Assembly (NCBI RefSeq): GCF_003583925.1
Contig: NZ_QYCN01000016.1
Coordinates: forward strand, 45,898-89,385
DNA from: Hymenobacter rubripertinctus
GTDB taxonomy: Bacteria > Bacteroidota > Bacteroidia > Cytophagales > Hymenobacteraceae
Reading direction: 5' to 3'
DNA length: 43,488 nucleotides
The notes under the pieces are model-generated. The model was not told the DNA's origin. It saw only the letters and a list, made by a program, of their open reading frames with translations, and made no database searches. The translations under genes were made by a program, and so were the position numbers. Positions 1 to 8,253 of this stretch are shown one piece after another. How positions within the stretch are numbered: the first letter of the stretch is position 1; each line of letters starts with the position of its first letter.

Positions 1-1
1 G

Positions 2-130
2 GGGGTGGGCATCATCCTGTTGCTGATCCTGATGTATGCCGCGTATCGTGTTGGCCAAAAAGAGCATCAACACCGGTACGGCCGCCACCTCGACCAACTG
101 GCGGCGGCCCTGCGCGAGTTGCGGGAGTAA
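2..130 (+). CDS. C-terminal end of a small membrane protein (partial)
   Basis: An open frame enters from the left edge and stops with TAA at 128-130. The visible 42 residues are a hydrophobic stretch (roughly GVGIILLLILMYAAY) followed by a charged, helix-prone tail rich in Arg, His, Gln and Glu. This is the usual look of a one-span small membrane protein with a cytoplasmic coiled tail. The start lies outside the window and the family cannot be named. It is followed by about 80 bases with no clear terminator before the ABC transporter ATPase. Confidence 0.5.
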   Translation, partial: GVGIILLLILMYAAYRVGQKEHQHRYGRHLDQLAAALRELRE

Positions 131-211
131 AGCGGCCGGTTCGTTGAAATCTGCCCCGGTAGTATAGGCAAAACGCTACATTAGTCCTTCCAACCTTCCT
201 GTTTCCACTCT

Positions 212-1156
212 GTGCAACCTATTCTACAAGCCCTGAACGTGCGCAAGGCCTACGGCCAGCACGTGGCCCTCGACGGCGTGAGCCTCGACATTCCCGAACG
301 CAGCATTTATGGCCTGCTGGGGCCGAATGGGGCCGGCAAAACGTCCCTGATCCGCATCATCACCCAGATTACCGGGGCCGATGAGGGCGAAATCCGCATC
401 CGGGGCGAGAAGCTGGCCCCCCGCCACATTGCCGAAATCGGCTACCTGCCCGAGGAGCGCGGCCTCTACAAAAAGATGAAGGTGGGCGAGCAACTCCTCT
501 ACCTGGCCCGCCTCAAAGGCCTGACCCGCACCGACGCCACCCAGCGCATCAAGGCTTGGCTCCAGCGCCTGGACCTCACGCCCTGGGCCGACAAGAACGT
601 GGAGGACCTCAGCAAGGGTATGCAGCAGAAGGTGCAGTTTGTGGCTACCGTGCTCCACGAGCCCAAAATCATTATCCTCGACGAGCCGTTCTCGGGTTTC
701 GACCCCATCAACGCCAACCTCATCAAAGACGAGATTCTGGCCCTGCGCGACAAGGGCGCGACCATCATCTTCAGCACCCACCGCATGGAATCGGTGGAGG
801 AGATGTGCGACAACATTGCCCTCATCAACCGCAGCCGCAAAGTGCTCGATGGCTCGGTGGGGGCCATCCGCGACACGTTCCGGACCCAGACCTACGCCGT
901 GGAGGGCCGGGGCCGCCTGCTGGTAGTGCACCCCGATTTTGAGGTGCTCGAACACCACGAGCGCGAAAACGGCCACTTCTACGACGTGATCCGCCTGCAC
1001 GCCGGCACCGCCCCTAACGACCTGCTGCGCTACCTCATCGGCCAGGTGGAGGTGCACGCCTTCCGGGAGCTGATTCCGAGCATCAACGAAATCTTTATCC
1101 GGCGGGTGCGCGAAACAATGCCCGAAACCATCCGCGAAGGCGAACTGGTGCCCTAA
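212..1156 (+). CDS. ABC transporter ATP-binding protein, NatA-like
   Basis: 314-residue ATPase of the ABC-2 exporter class (NatA/CcmA-type). Walker A GPNGAGKT lies near residue 38, the signature is LSKGMQQK near 140, Walker B is IIILDEP near 158, and the switch His is in STHRME near 192. The extra C-terminal region of about 90 residues is typical of NatA-type subunits. It would power the permease encoded 57 bases downstream. The start used is GTG at 212, because the protein then begins with a normal ABC beta strand (VQPILQALNVRKAYG). The substrate cannot be read from sequence; NatA/NatB in Bacillus exports Na+, but Bacteroidota homologues are mostly uncharacterised. Confidence 0.9.
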   Translation: MQPILQALNVRKAYGQHVALDGVSLDIPERSIYGLLGPNGAGKTSLIRIITQITGADEGEIRIRGEKLAPRHIAEIGYLPEERGLYKKMKVGEQLLYLARLKGLTRTDATQRIKAWLQRLDLTPWADKNVEDLSKGMQQKVQFVATVLHEPKIIILDEPFSGFDPINANLIKDEILALRDKGATIIFSTHRMESVEEMCDNIALINRSRKVLDGSVGAIRDTFRTQTYAVEGRGRLLVVHPDFEVLEHHERENGHFYDVIRLHAGTAPNDLLRYLIGQVEVHAFRELIPSINEIFIRRVRETMPETIREGELVP

Positions 1157-1213
1157 GCCCGCCCGGTCGCCGCTTCCTTCCCCAACCCCAGCCCTAGCCC
1201 GTCTTCCCGACTC

Positions 1214-2539
1214 ATGGATAAATTGCTCCTCATTTTTCAGCGCGAATACCTGACCCGGGTGCGCAAAAAAAGCTTTCTGATTATGTCCCTGGTGGGGCCG
1301 CTGCTTACTGTGGCCCTGTTTGCCGTGCCCGTGATGATTGCCAAAATGTCGGACAGCGGCAAGGTGGTGGCCATCTCCGACGCGGGCGGCCTGTTCCAGA
1401 CCCTGCCCGAAGACAACGACGGTCTGCGCTTCACCCGGGTTTCGGCCGATTTGCCCACGGCCAAAGCCGAATTCAACAAAACCAAGTACGATGCCCTGCT
1501 GCACGTGCCCAAGCTGGACCTGGTCAACCCCAACGGGTTTCAGGTGTTCTCGCGCAAAGGGCTGGGCATGTCGCTGGAAAACGACATGCGCCGGGCCGTG
1601 GAAGACGCGGTGGAAAACCAGCGCCTGCGCCAGGCCGGCATCGACCGGGCCACCCTCGACAACATGAAGGTGAAGGTGGAGTTGCAAACCATCAGCCTCA
1701 GCGACGAGGGCGAGCGAAGCTCCAGCACGGGCGTGAGCACGGGTGTGGCCTACGCCTGCGGCTTCCTGATTTACATCTTCATCTTCATGTATGGTATCCA
1801 GATCATGCGCGGCGTGATGGAGGAGAAAACCAGCCGCATCGTGGAAGTGGTGATTTCCTCCGTGAAACCCTTCCAGCTCATGATGGGCAAGGTGCTGGGC
1901 ATTGCCGCCGTGGGCTTCACCCAGCTCCTGATTTGGGTGCTGCTCTCGCTGGGCATTGCCACGGCCATGGCCGGCTCCATGAGCCCCGAGAAAATGGTGC
2001 AGGACCGCGTGGAACGGGTGAACAGCGCGTCGGTTACGGGCACCCGGCCGGCCAAGCAAAGCCAGGAGGAAAGCAACAAGATTGTGAAAGCCCTGCGCCA
2101 GGCCGACCTGAACGTGCCGTTGCTGGTGGGCTGCTTCCTGTTCTACTTCCTGGGCGGCTACCTGTTCTACGGGGCCCTGTTCGGGGCCATTGGCGCGGCC
2201 GTAGACAACGAAACCGACACCCAGCAGTTTATGCTGCCCGTCACAATGCCGCTGGTGCTCACTTTCGTGGTCTCGCAGGCCGTGCTCACCACCAACCCCA
2301 ACGGCCCGGTGGCCTTCTGGATGTCGATGTTCCCGTTCACCTCCCCCATTGCCATGATGATGCGCCTGCCCTTCGGCGGCGTGCCGACCTGGCAGCTGGC
2401 CCTGTCGATGCTGCTGCTGATCGGAGGATTCGTGTTCGCCATCTGGGTAGCGGCCCGCATCTACCGCGTGGGCATTCTGATGTACGGCAAGAAAATCACC
2501 TACGGCGAGCTGTCGAAGTGGCTCTTCTATAAAGGCTAA
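1214..2539 (+). CDS. ABC-2 type permease, NatB-like
   Basis: 441-residue membrane partner of the ATPase just upstream. There is one transmembrane segment near residues 20-45, then a long extracytoplasmic domain of about 130 residues, then a group of about five C-terminal membrane spans. The motif MRGVMEEKTSRIVEVVISSVKP before the second membrane segment is characteristic of the NatB/ABC-2 family. The two genes almost certainly form a two-gene exporter operon. A strong inverted repeat begins 9 bases after the stop and probably ends the transcript. Substrate unknown. Confidence 0.9.
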   Translation: MDKLLLIFQREYLTRVRKKSFLIMSLVGPLLTVALFAVPVMIAKMSDSGKVVAISDAGGLFQTLPEDNDGLRFTRVSADLPTAKAEFNKTKYDALLHVPKLDLVNPNGFQVFSRKGLGMSLENDMRRAVEDAVENQRLRQAGIDRATLDNMKVKVELQTISLSDEGERSSSTGVSTGVAYACGFLIYIFIFMYGIQIMRGVMEEKTSRIVEVVISSVKPFQLMMGKVLGIAAVGFTQLLIWVLLSLGIATAMAGSMSPEKMVQDRVERVNSASVTGTRPAKQSQEESNKIVKALRQADLNVPLLVGCFLFYFLGGYLFYGALFGAIGAAVDNETDTQQFMLPVTMPLVLTFVVSQAVLTTNPNGPVAFWMSMFPFTSPIAMMMRLPFGGVPTWQLALSMLLLIGGFVFAIWVAARIYRVGILMYGKKITYGELSKWLFYKG

Positions 2540-2548
2540 CCGCGCGCC

Positions 2549-2639
2549 GCGCCTTCCACGAAAACACCGCGTCCTCGGTGGGCTGAGTCGTTCCACCGAT
2601 TATGGCCCGCCGAGGGCGCGGTGTTTTCGTGGAAGGCGC
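2549..2639. repeat. 35-bp inverted repeat, probable bidirectional terminator
   Basis: Arms 2549-2583 and 2605-2639 are complementary over 35 positions with two differences, both of which leave G-U pairs in RNA. The loop is 21 bases. It sits directly after the natB-like stop and just before the chaN-like promoter, so a terminator role is likely, although no classical T-run is present. A possible ATG at 2602 lies inside the right arm and is unlikely to be the chaN start. Confidence 0.75.
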
Positions 2640-2649
2640 AGTGGCCGCG

Positions 2650-2657
2650 TATCTTTG
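2650..2657 (+). promoter_or_regulatory. Bacteroidota -7 element TATCTTTG
   Basis: TATCTTTG matches the TAnnTTTG -7 consensus of Bacteroidota. It ends only 4 bases before the ATG at 2662, so the transcript would be leaderless or nearly so. A matching -33 element is not clear, partly because the region upstream is the right arm of the inverted repeat. Confidence 0.45.
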
Positions 2658-2661
2658 GGCT

Positions 2662-3531
2662 ATGCGCATCTTGCTTCTGTTATTGCTGCTGCTGGGTTCC
2701 GCCGCCCACGGCCAGGACCGGCCGGCCTACCGCCTGTTCACGGCCGCCGGCCAGCCCGTACGCTACGAGGCGATGCTTAAAACCCTGGCCGCCACCGACG
2801 TGGTGTTCTTCGGCGAGCAGCACAACGACCCTATCGGCCACTGGCTGGAATTGCAGCTCACCCGCGACCTGCTGCGCCTGAAGCAGGGCCGGCTGGTGCT
2901 GGGCCTGGAAATGTTCGAGCGCGACGTGCAGCACCTGGTGGACGCCTACACGACCGGCGAGCTGACCGACGAAGCCTTCGAGGCGCAGAGCCGGCCCTGG
3001 CCCAACTACGCCACCGACTACCGCCCGCTGCTGCGCCTGGCCCGGCAGCAGAAGTTCCGGGTGGTGGGCACCAACGTGCCGCGTCCCTACGCCCGGCAGG
3101 TGGCGTATTACGGCCCCGCTTCGCTGGATACCATTTCGGCCCAGGCCAAAACCTGGCTCATGCCGCTCCCGTTGCGAGTCGACTACAACCTGCCGGGATA
3201 CCAAAAAATGGCGGCCCTGATGGGCGAGAGTACGCACGGCAACACGAGCCCGCAGAAGATGGTGGCGGCCCAGGCCCTCAAAGATGCCACCATGGCCTAC
3301 TACCTCAACCAGGCCCGCCCGCCGGGCCACTTGCTGCTCCACCTCAACGGCAGCTACCACTCCGACAACCACGATGGCATTCTGGCCTACCTGCGTCAGC
3401 AGAACCCCCAGCTAAAGGTGCTCACCATCAGCACCGTTTCGCAGGAGCAGCTGGCAAAGCTCGAACAGGCGAATCAGCAGAAGGCCGACTTCGTGCTGGT
3501 GGTGCCAACCGACATGACCCGGACATACTAA
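2662..3531 (+). CDS. ChaN-like haem-binding (lipo)protein
   Basis: 289-residue secreted protein of the ChaN/Cofac_haem_bdg family. The N-terminus MRILLLLLLLLGSAAHGQ is a signal peptide, which is why ATG 2662 is preferred over the in-frame ATG 2602. Family landmarks are VVFFGEQHNDPIGH near residues 50-62, LGLEMFERDVQ near 90, the PYARQVAYYGP region near 150, and LLLHLNGSYHSDNHDG near 230. ChaN proteins bind haem between two monomers and are linked to iron handling in other bacteria. No Cys follows the signal peptide in lipobox position, so it may be a soluble periplasmic form. It stands alone between inverted repeats. Confidence 0.85.
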   Translation: MRILLLLLLLLGSAAHGQDRPAYRLFTAAGQPVRYEAMLKTLAATDVVFFGEQHNDPIGHWLELQLTRDLLRLKQGRLVLGLEMFERDVQHLVDAYTTGELTDEAFEAQSRPWPNYATDYRPLLRLARQQKFRVVGTNVPRPYARQVAYYGPASLDTISAQAKTWLMPLPLRVDYNLPGYQKMAALMGESTHGNTSPQKMVAAQALKDATMAYYLNQARPPGHLLLHLNGSYHSDNHDGILAYLRQQNPQLKVLTISTVSQEQLAKLEQANQQKADFVLVVPTDMTRTY

Positions 3532-3565
3532 AGGGTCGGTCGGGGCCGGATTCATGTTCCTCTGC

Positions 3566-3648
3566 CTGTATAGTTTGGCGAACAAAATCGGAGAAAACTA
3601 TACGCTACCTGTATAGTTTTCTCCGATTTTGTTCGCCAAACTATACAG
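3566..3648. repeat. Perfect 38-bp inverted repeat with nested palindromes
   Basis: Arms 3566-3603 and 3611-3648 are perfectly complementary over 38 positions around a 7-base loop. Each arm itself begins with TATAGTTT and ends with AAACTATA, so the same 8-mer occurs four times in alternating orientation. The structure can fold as one long hairpin or as two smaller ones. It lies 35 bases after the chaN-like stop. A terminator role is possible, but perfect pairing of this length is unusual for a terminator. Confidence 0.85.
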
Positions 3649-3727
3649 ATGAAAGTGCTGGTAGTACCGGCCGGTATGACGCTGATATACAAAAAAGCTG
3701 GTCTGGACCGGATTCGAGCACTTCTAT

Positions 3728-3810
3728 CTGTAGGGTTTGGCGCGTTAAATTGAAAAATACCCTACACTAGTTGTAGGGTATTTTTCAATTTAACGCGCCA
3801 AACCCTACAG
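3728..3810. repeat. Perfect 39-bp inverted repeat, sister of the one at 3566
   Basis: Arms 3728-3766 and 3772-3810 are perfectly complementary over 39 positions with a 5-base loop. As in the preceding repeat, each arm has its own inverted ends: TGTAGGGT and ACCCTACA. The arm starts CTGTAGGGTTTGGCG, compared with CTGTATAGTTTGGCG at 3566, so the two elements share their outer sequence and design but differ inside. They are 79 bases apart. No ORF of note lies between them. Confidence 0.85.
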
Positions 3811-3919
3811 GCAGCCAGCAGGTAAGCCAGGTGTGCCGGGCCGGCGCTACCACTTGCCGGGGTTGGGTTTCGGGGCAGGGTGGGGGGGAGGCGGGCCACC
3901 GCGCCCGGGAATTCCCCGT

Positions 3920-3927
3920 TATCTTTG
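3920..3927 (+). promoter_or_regulatory. Bacteroidota -7 element TATCTTTG
   Basis: TATCTTTG matches the TAnnTTTG consensus and lies 44 bases before the ATG at 3972, giving a short leader. It is the same octamer as at 2650. The rest of 3532-3971 holds only the two inverted repeats and no supported gene. Confidence 0.45.
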
Positions 3928-3971
3928 GCGCCCGTGGCCCCGCTCCGCTTCCTGCTTTTCAGCTCTTCCCT

Positions 3972-4607
3972 ATGCTTTCCTCCCTCGACCTTTCCGCCCT
4001 GCCCGCCGCCGCCGACCTGCAACGCCTCTGCCAGGCCCTGGCCGCCCTCGATGCCATCAACTCCCCCGACCCCGAATTCCGCTACTACACCTACAACCCG
4101 GCCTGGGACGAAGCAGAAGCCCTGTTTGAGATGAGCGACGGCGAAGGCGACCAGATGCTGGTGCTGTTCCGGCCCGAGGGCTGCTGCATCAGCGGCTTCC
4201 TGCACGAATACGACCAGCCCGCCAAGGCCCAGATTACGCGGGGCCTGCCCGCCGCCTTCGACGAGTTTATCTTCGGCGAACCGGTCAGCTCCATCGGCAC
4301 CACGTTCTGCCTCTGGTGCACGCCCGCCCACGGCTGGCAAACCGGCGTGGTAGAAACCGACGACGACGGCTCCGAGGAGCTGCTGGCCATCTTCGACCAG
4401 GACCCGGCCACCTACGCCGACTGGGCCAACGAGTACTACCTGGACGAAACCGAGCGCGAACCCCTCGAAACGGCCGTTGTGGCCCGCCTCTACCGCCACG
4501 AGCCCCTGACCCGCGCCACGGCCGAAACCCTGAACCCGGACCTCAGCGACTGGCCGCAGCTGGCCGCCGACCTCGCCGCCATCGGCTACCCGCACGAGTT
4601 GGGCTAG
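3972..4607 (+). CDS. Conserved-looking acidic protein of unknown function
   Basis: 211-residue soluble, strongly acidic protein that I do not recognise. It has no signal peptide or membrane span. The first 40 residues form an Ala/Leu-rich helical region. The middle has aromatic-rich strands (RYYTYNPAW near 40, GCCISGFLHEYDQPAK near 75) and the end has a DWANEYYLDE segment near 152. The pattern of a charged single-domain protein with an FRPEG...GFLHEYD core recalls immunity or SMI1-like proteins, but the match is too weak to name. ATG 3972 is chosen because it follows the -7 element and opens a normal amphipathic helix; earlier in-frame codons encode GC-rich filler. Confidence 0.7.
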   Translation: MLSSLDLSALPAAADLQRLCQALAALDAINSPDPEFRYYTYNPAWDEAEALFEMSDGEGDQMLVLFRPEGCCISGFLHEYDQPAKAQITRGLPAAFDEFIFGEPVSSIGTTFCLWCTPAHGWQTGVVETDDDGSEELLAIFDQDPATYADWANEYYLDETEREPLETAVVARLYRHEPLTRATAETLNPDLSDWPQLAADLAAIGYPHELG

Positions 4608-4779
4608 GGCGCGGCCGCCGTTGTCCGTTAGCAGGGCGTTGCTGTTCGGCCCGGCCAGCGTGTGCTGCCGGTCAGCTTCCGGGCCGTCTGACTGCTTATG
4701 TACCCGATTCCGGCCCCTGGCCGACTGAACTGCTGGCGCAGCTGTTGCGCTGGTTGGCAGCTTTCACTTGGTATCGTCT

Positions 4780-6252
4780 ATGCTTCGTTCCATTATGTTT
4801 GTCGGCACCGCGTCCGATGTGGGCAAGAGCGTTATTACGGCCGGGTTCTGCCGGATTTTCCGGCAGGACGGCTACCAGCCCGCGCCCTTCAAGGCCCAGA
4901 ACATGAGCCTGAACAGCTACGCCACGCCGGAGGGGCACGAAATCGGGCGGGCCCAGGCGGTGCAGGCCGAGGCGGCGGGTATTGCCTGCCACGTCGATAT
5001 GAACCCGGTGCTCCTCAAGCCCACTTCCGACCAAGCTTCGCAGGTGGTGCTAAACGGCCGGCCCATCGGTACGCAGACGGCCTACGAGTACTTCCGGAAA
5101 AACGACCGGCACGAGCTGTTTGCCGCCGCTACCCAGGCCTACGACCGGCTGGCGGCCCGTTTTTCGCCCGTCGTGCTGGAAGGAGCCGGCAGCATTTCGG
5201 AGCTGAACCTGAAGCGCCGCGACATCACCAACCTGCGCATGGCCCGGCACGCCGGGGCCGCTACCTACCTGATTGCCGACATCGACAAGGGCGGCGTATT
5301 CGGCAGCGTGTTCGGCACGCTGGCCCTGCTGGAACCAGCCGAAAAAGCGTGTATCAAGGGCATCATCATCAACAAATTCCGGGGCGATGCGCGGCTGTTC
5401 GCCGACGGCCGCCAGCAGCTCGAAGACTTGACCGGCGTGCCGGTAGTGGGCGTGCTGCCCTACTTCCGCGACATTTTTGTGGAGGAGGAAGATTCCGTGG
5501 TGCTGGCCTACAAGCAGCGGCGGGCCGGGCCGGCGGGCCGGGTGCGCGTGGCCGTGGTGCTGCTGGGGCGCATGTCCAACTTCACCGATTTCGACGTGTT
5601 GAACCACGATGCCCGGACGGACGTGTTTTTTACCCACGAGGCCCCGGAGATTAACGAGGCCGACATCATCATCCTGCCCGGCAGCAAAAACACCATTGCC
5701 GACTTGCTGGCCCTGCACCGGAATGGGCTGGCGGCGGCCATTGTGGCGGCGCACCGGGCGGGCAAAACCGTGGTGGGCATTTGCGGGGGCTACCAGATGC
5801 TGGGCCGCTCGGTGGAAGACCCCGACGGGGTAGAAGGCCCGGTCCGGGCCGCCGCCGGCCTCGGGCTGCTGCCCGTGCGCACGGTGCTCCAGGGCGAAAA
5901 AACCACCCGTCAGCGGCAGTTCGCTTTCCGCGATGAGCGCCCGGCCAGCTGCCGGGGCTACGAAATTCACATGGGCCAGACCCTGGCCGAGGGGCCGCCC
6001 CAGCCCGTGGCCACCCTCGACGACGGCACGCCCGACGGCTATTTTGCCGGGCCGCACTGCTGGGGAACCTACCTGCACGGCATTCTGGACAATCCGGTGG
6101 TGATTGACGCGCTGCTGGCCCCGCACACCCGGCAAGCAGCCAGCGCCCCGGTCGATTTTGCCGCTTTCAAGCAAGAGCAGTACGACCGCCTGGCCGCGCT
6201 TATCCGCGAAAACGTGGACATGCAGCAGATTTACGCGGCGCTGCAACACTGA
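4780..6252 (+). CDS. cobQ: Cobyric acid synthase (CobQ/CbiP)
   Basis: 490-residue glutamine-dependent amidase that converts adenosylcobyrinic a,c-diamide to adenosylcobyric acid. The N-terminal dethiobiotin-synthetase-like domain has FVGTASDVGKS near residue 8 and FKAQNMSLNSYAT near 39. The C-terminal class I amidotransferase domain has its nucleophile Cys335 in GICGGYQMLG and catalytic His433 in TYLHGILDN. The full length matches the family. ATG 4780 or 4795 could be the start; TTG 4768 is also open. It is first in a run of four close cobalamin-related genes and lies upstream of the riboswitch, so that switch cannot control it. No second riboswitch is visible in 4608-4779. Confidence 0.95.
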   Translation: MLRSIMFVGTASDVGKSVITAGFCRIFRQDGYQPAPFKAQNMSLNSYATPEGHEIGRAQAVQAEAAGIACHVDMNPVLLKPTSDQASQVVLNGRPIGTQTAYEYFRKNDRHELFAAATQAYDRLAARFSPVVLEGAGSISELNLKRRDITNLRMARHAGAATYLIADIDKGGVFGSVFGTLALLEPAEKACIKGIIINKFRGDARLFADGRQQLEDLTGVPVVGVLPYFRDIFVEEEDSVVLAYKQRRAGPAGRVRVAVVLLGRMSNFTDFDVLNHDARTDVFFTHEAPEINEADIIILPGSKNTIADLLALHRNGLAAAIVAAHRAGKTVVGICGGYQMLGRSVEDPDGVEGPVRAAAGLGLLPVRTVLQGEKTTRQRQFAFRDERPASCRGYEIHMGQTLAEGPPQPVATLDDGTPDGYFAGPHCWGTYLHGILDNPVVIDALLAPHTRQAASAPVDFAAFKQEQYDRLAALIRENVDMQQIYAALQH

Positions 6253-6277
6253 GTCCAACGCCGTTACAAAACAAAGT

Positions 6278-7306
6278 ATGCTCTACGGACACGGCGACGA
6301 CGGATACCGCCACGCCCACCAGGTGGTAGCCGATTTCAGTACCAACGTCTGGTACGGGGGCGAGCCGGCAGGCCTCAAAGACTACGTATTCGGCCAATGG
6401 GCCACTGTGAACCGCTACCCGGAGGTGCTGGCCGAAAGCCTGGCCGCCCGCATTGCCGCCCACCACGGCCTGCGTTCGGGTCAGGTGCTGATGAGCAGCG
6501 GCACCACCGAGAGTATCTACCTGCTGGCCCAGGCCTGGGGCGGCTCCCGGACCACCATCGTCACGCCGGCCTTTGCCGAGTACGAGGACGCGGCCCGGCT
6601 CCACGGCCACCAGCTCACTTTCCGGGCCTGGGAGCACCTGTGTTCGGGTCCGCCGCTGGCGGCGGACCTGGTGTTTATCTGCAACCCCAACAACCCGACG
6701 GGCAGCGTGCTGCGGGAGGCCGAAGTAGTAGAGCTGCTGACCCGCAACCCCCACACGGTGTTCGTGCTCGACGAGGCGTTTATCGAATTCACCACCAGCA
6801 TTGCCACCACGCTGCCGCTGCTGAGCCGGTTCAGCAACCTGGTAATACTGCGCTCCATGACCAAAGCCTACGCCATTCCGGGGCTACGGCTGGGGTACGT
6901 GGCGGCCCCGGAAAGCCTGATTATCCGGCTAATCCGCGGCAAAGCCCCCTGGACGGTGAGTGCCCTGGCTGCCGCCGCCGGACATTTTCTGTTTGAGCAC
7001 TTCGCCGCCGTGCAGCCCCCCACCGCGCAACTGCTGACCGACCGCGCTACCTTCGCGGCCCAGCTGGCGGGCAACAACGCCCTGGAAATTCAGCCCAGCC
7101 ACACCCACTACTTCGTGGGACAGCTGCGGCGCGGAACCGCCGCCAACCTGAAAACCTGGCTGCTGGCCCACCACGGCCTGCTGATTCGGGACGCCGCTAA
7201 CTTCCGGGGGCTCACGCCCGCGCACTTCCGGCTGTGCACCCGTCCCCCGGCCGAGAACCAACTGCTCATCAACGCCCTGCGCGAATGGACCGCTTTACCC
7301 GCCTGA
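6278..7306 (+). CDS. cobD: Threonine-phosphate decarboxylase-like aminotransferase (CobD/CobC)
   Basis: 342-residue class I/II PLP enzyme. CobD makes (R)-1-amino-2-propanol phosphate from L-threonine phosphate, the linker between corrin ring and lower ligand. It starts MLYGHGDDGYRH, the glycine/His-rich N-terminus typical of CobD. FICNPNNPTGS lies near residue 130, the VLDEAFIEF Asp near 163, and the PLP Lys196 in SMTKAYAIPGLRLGY. It lies 25 bases after cobQ and its end overlaps cbiB by 22 bases. Histidinol-phosphate aminotransferase is the main alternative by fold, but the position between cobQ and cbiB argues for CobD. Confidence 0.9.
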   Translation: MLYGHGDDGYRHAHQVVADFSTNVWYGGEPAGLKDYVFGQWATVNRYPEVLAESLAARIAAHHGLRSGQVLMSSGTTESIYLLAQAWGGSRTTIVTPAFAEYEDAARLHGHQLTFRAWEHLCSGPPLAADLVFICNPNNPTGSVLREAEVVELLTRNPHTVFVLDEAFIEFTTSIATTLPLLSRFSNLVILRSMTKAYAIPGLRLGYVAAPESLIIRLIRGKAPWTVSALAAAAGHFLFEHFAAVQPPTAQLLTDRATFAAQLAGNNALEIQPSHTHYFVGQLRRGTAANLKTWLLAHHGLLIRDAANFRGLTPAHFRLCTRPPAENQLLINALREWTALPA

Positions 7307-8238
7307 CCGGCCCGCTGGTGCTCGGATACACCCTCGATTTGCTGTTGGCCGACCCCGAAGGCTGGCCCCACCCCGTGCGCACTTACGGGGTCCTCATTAC
7401 CGCGGGTGAGCGGCGGCTAAACCACGGCTCCTATCGGTTGGCCAAGGGGGCGCTGCTGGCGGGCGGGCTGGTGGGCGGCACGTTCGGGGCCTTCACGCTG
7501 CTGGACCGCGCCGGCCGCCGCCTCCCGCCGCCGGGGCCGCTGCTGCTCAATGGCCTGTGGGTGTTCTATGGGCTGGCCAATACGGGCCTGGTGCGGGAAG
7601 GCCGGGCCGTGTTTGAAGTGCTGGCGCGGGATGGTCTGGAAGCCGGCCGCCGGCAGCTGGCCCGCATCGTGGGGCGCGAAACGCAGCGGCTCGACCCGCA
7701 GCAAATTCGCACGGCCGTGTTTGAAAGCTTGGCGGAAAACCTGAGCGACGGCGTGGTTGCCCCCCTGCTGTACTACGCCCTGGCGGGCGTGCCGGGCCTG
7801 ATGGCCTACAAAATGGTGAACACCCTCGACTCGATGGTGGGCTACCGCAGCCCGCGCTACGAGCAGTTCGGCAAGGTGGCCGCCCGCCTCGACGACGTGG
7901 TGAACCTCGTGCCGGCCCGGCTCACGGCGGGCCTGCTGGCGCTACTGGGCGGGAGCTGGCGCGGGTTCCGGTTCATTCTCCGGTACGGCCACCAGCACAA
8001 AAGTCCTAATGCCGGCTACCCGGAGGCCGCTCTGGCGGGCGTACTCAACTGCCGCCTCGGCGGGCCGAATTACTACCACGGCGAGCTGGTGCCCAAGCCC
8101 TACCTCGGCACCAACCCACGCCTAATCGGGCACCACGAAATTGGCCAGGTAGCGCGGCTCAACCACGCCGTGTGCGCCGTGGTGGTGGCCGGTATTGCCG
8201 GGCTGTTGTGGGGGCAGCGCCGCCGTACTCAACAGTAG
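7285..8238 (+). CDS. cbiB: Adenosylcobinamide-phosphate synthase CbiB
   Basis: 317-residue integral membrane protein that couples adenosylcobyric acid to aminopropanol (phosphate). The family opening LVLGYTLDLLLADPEGWPHPVR is near residue 10, ESLAENLSDGVVAPLLYYAL near 148 is the classic CbiB block, and KMVNTLDSMVGYRSPRY follows near 173. Several hydrophobic segments are consistent with four to five membrane spans. ATG 7285 lies inside the end of cobD in another frame, indicating translational coupling. Length agrees with the family. Confidence 0.95.
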   Translation: MDRFTRLTGPLVLGYTLDLLLADPEGWPHPVRTYGVLITAGERRLNHGSYRLAKGALLAGGLVGGTFGAFTLLDRAGRRLPPPGPLLLNGLWVFYGLANTGLVREGRAVFEVLARDGLEAGRRQLARIVGRETQRLDPQQIRTAVFESLAENLSDGVVAPLLYYALAGVPGLMAYKMVNTLDSMVGYRSPRYEQFGKVAARLDDVVNLVPARLTAGLLALLGGSWRGFRFILRYGHQHKSPNAGYPEAALAGVLNCRLGGPNYYHGELVPKPYLGTNPRLIGHHEIGQVARLNHAVCAVVVAGIAGLLWGQRRRTQQ

Positions 8239-8253
8239 GTTAACCACCACACT

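Noticed and set aside
224..2596. A 790-residue open frame on the minus strand across the ABC transporter genes
   Set aside because: Its composition (His, Gly, Gln, Ala rich, no domain) is that of a GC-rich antisense shadow, and both + strand genes have strong motifs.
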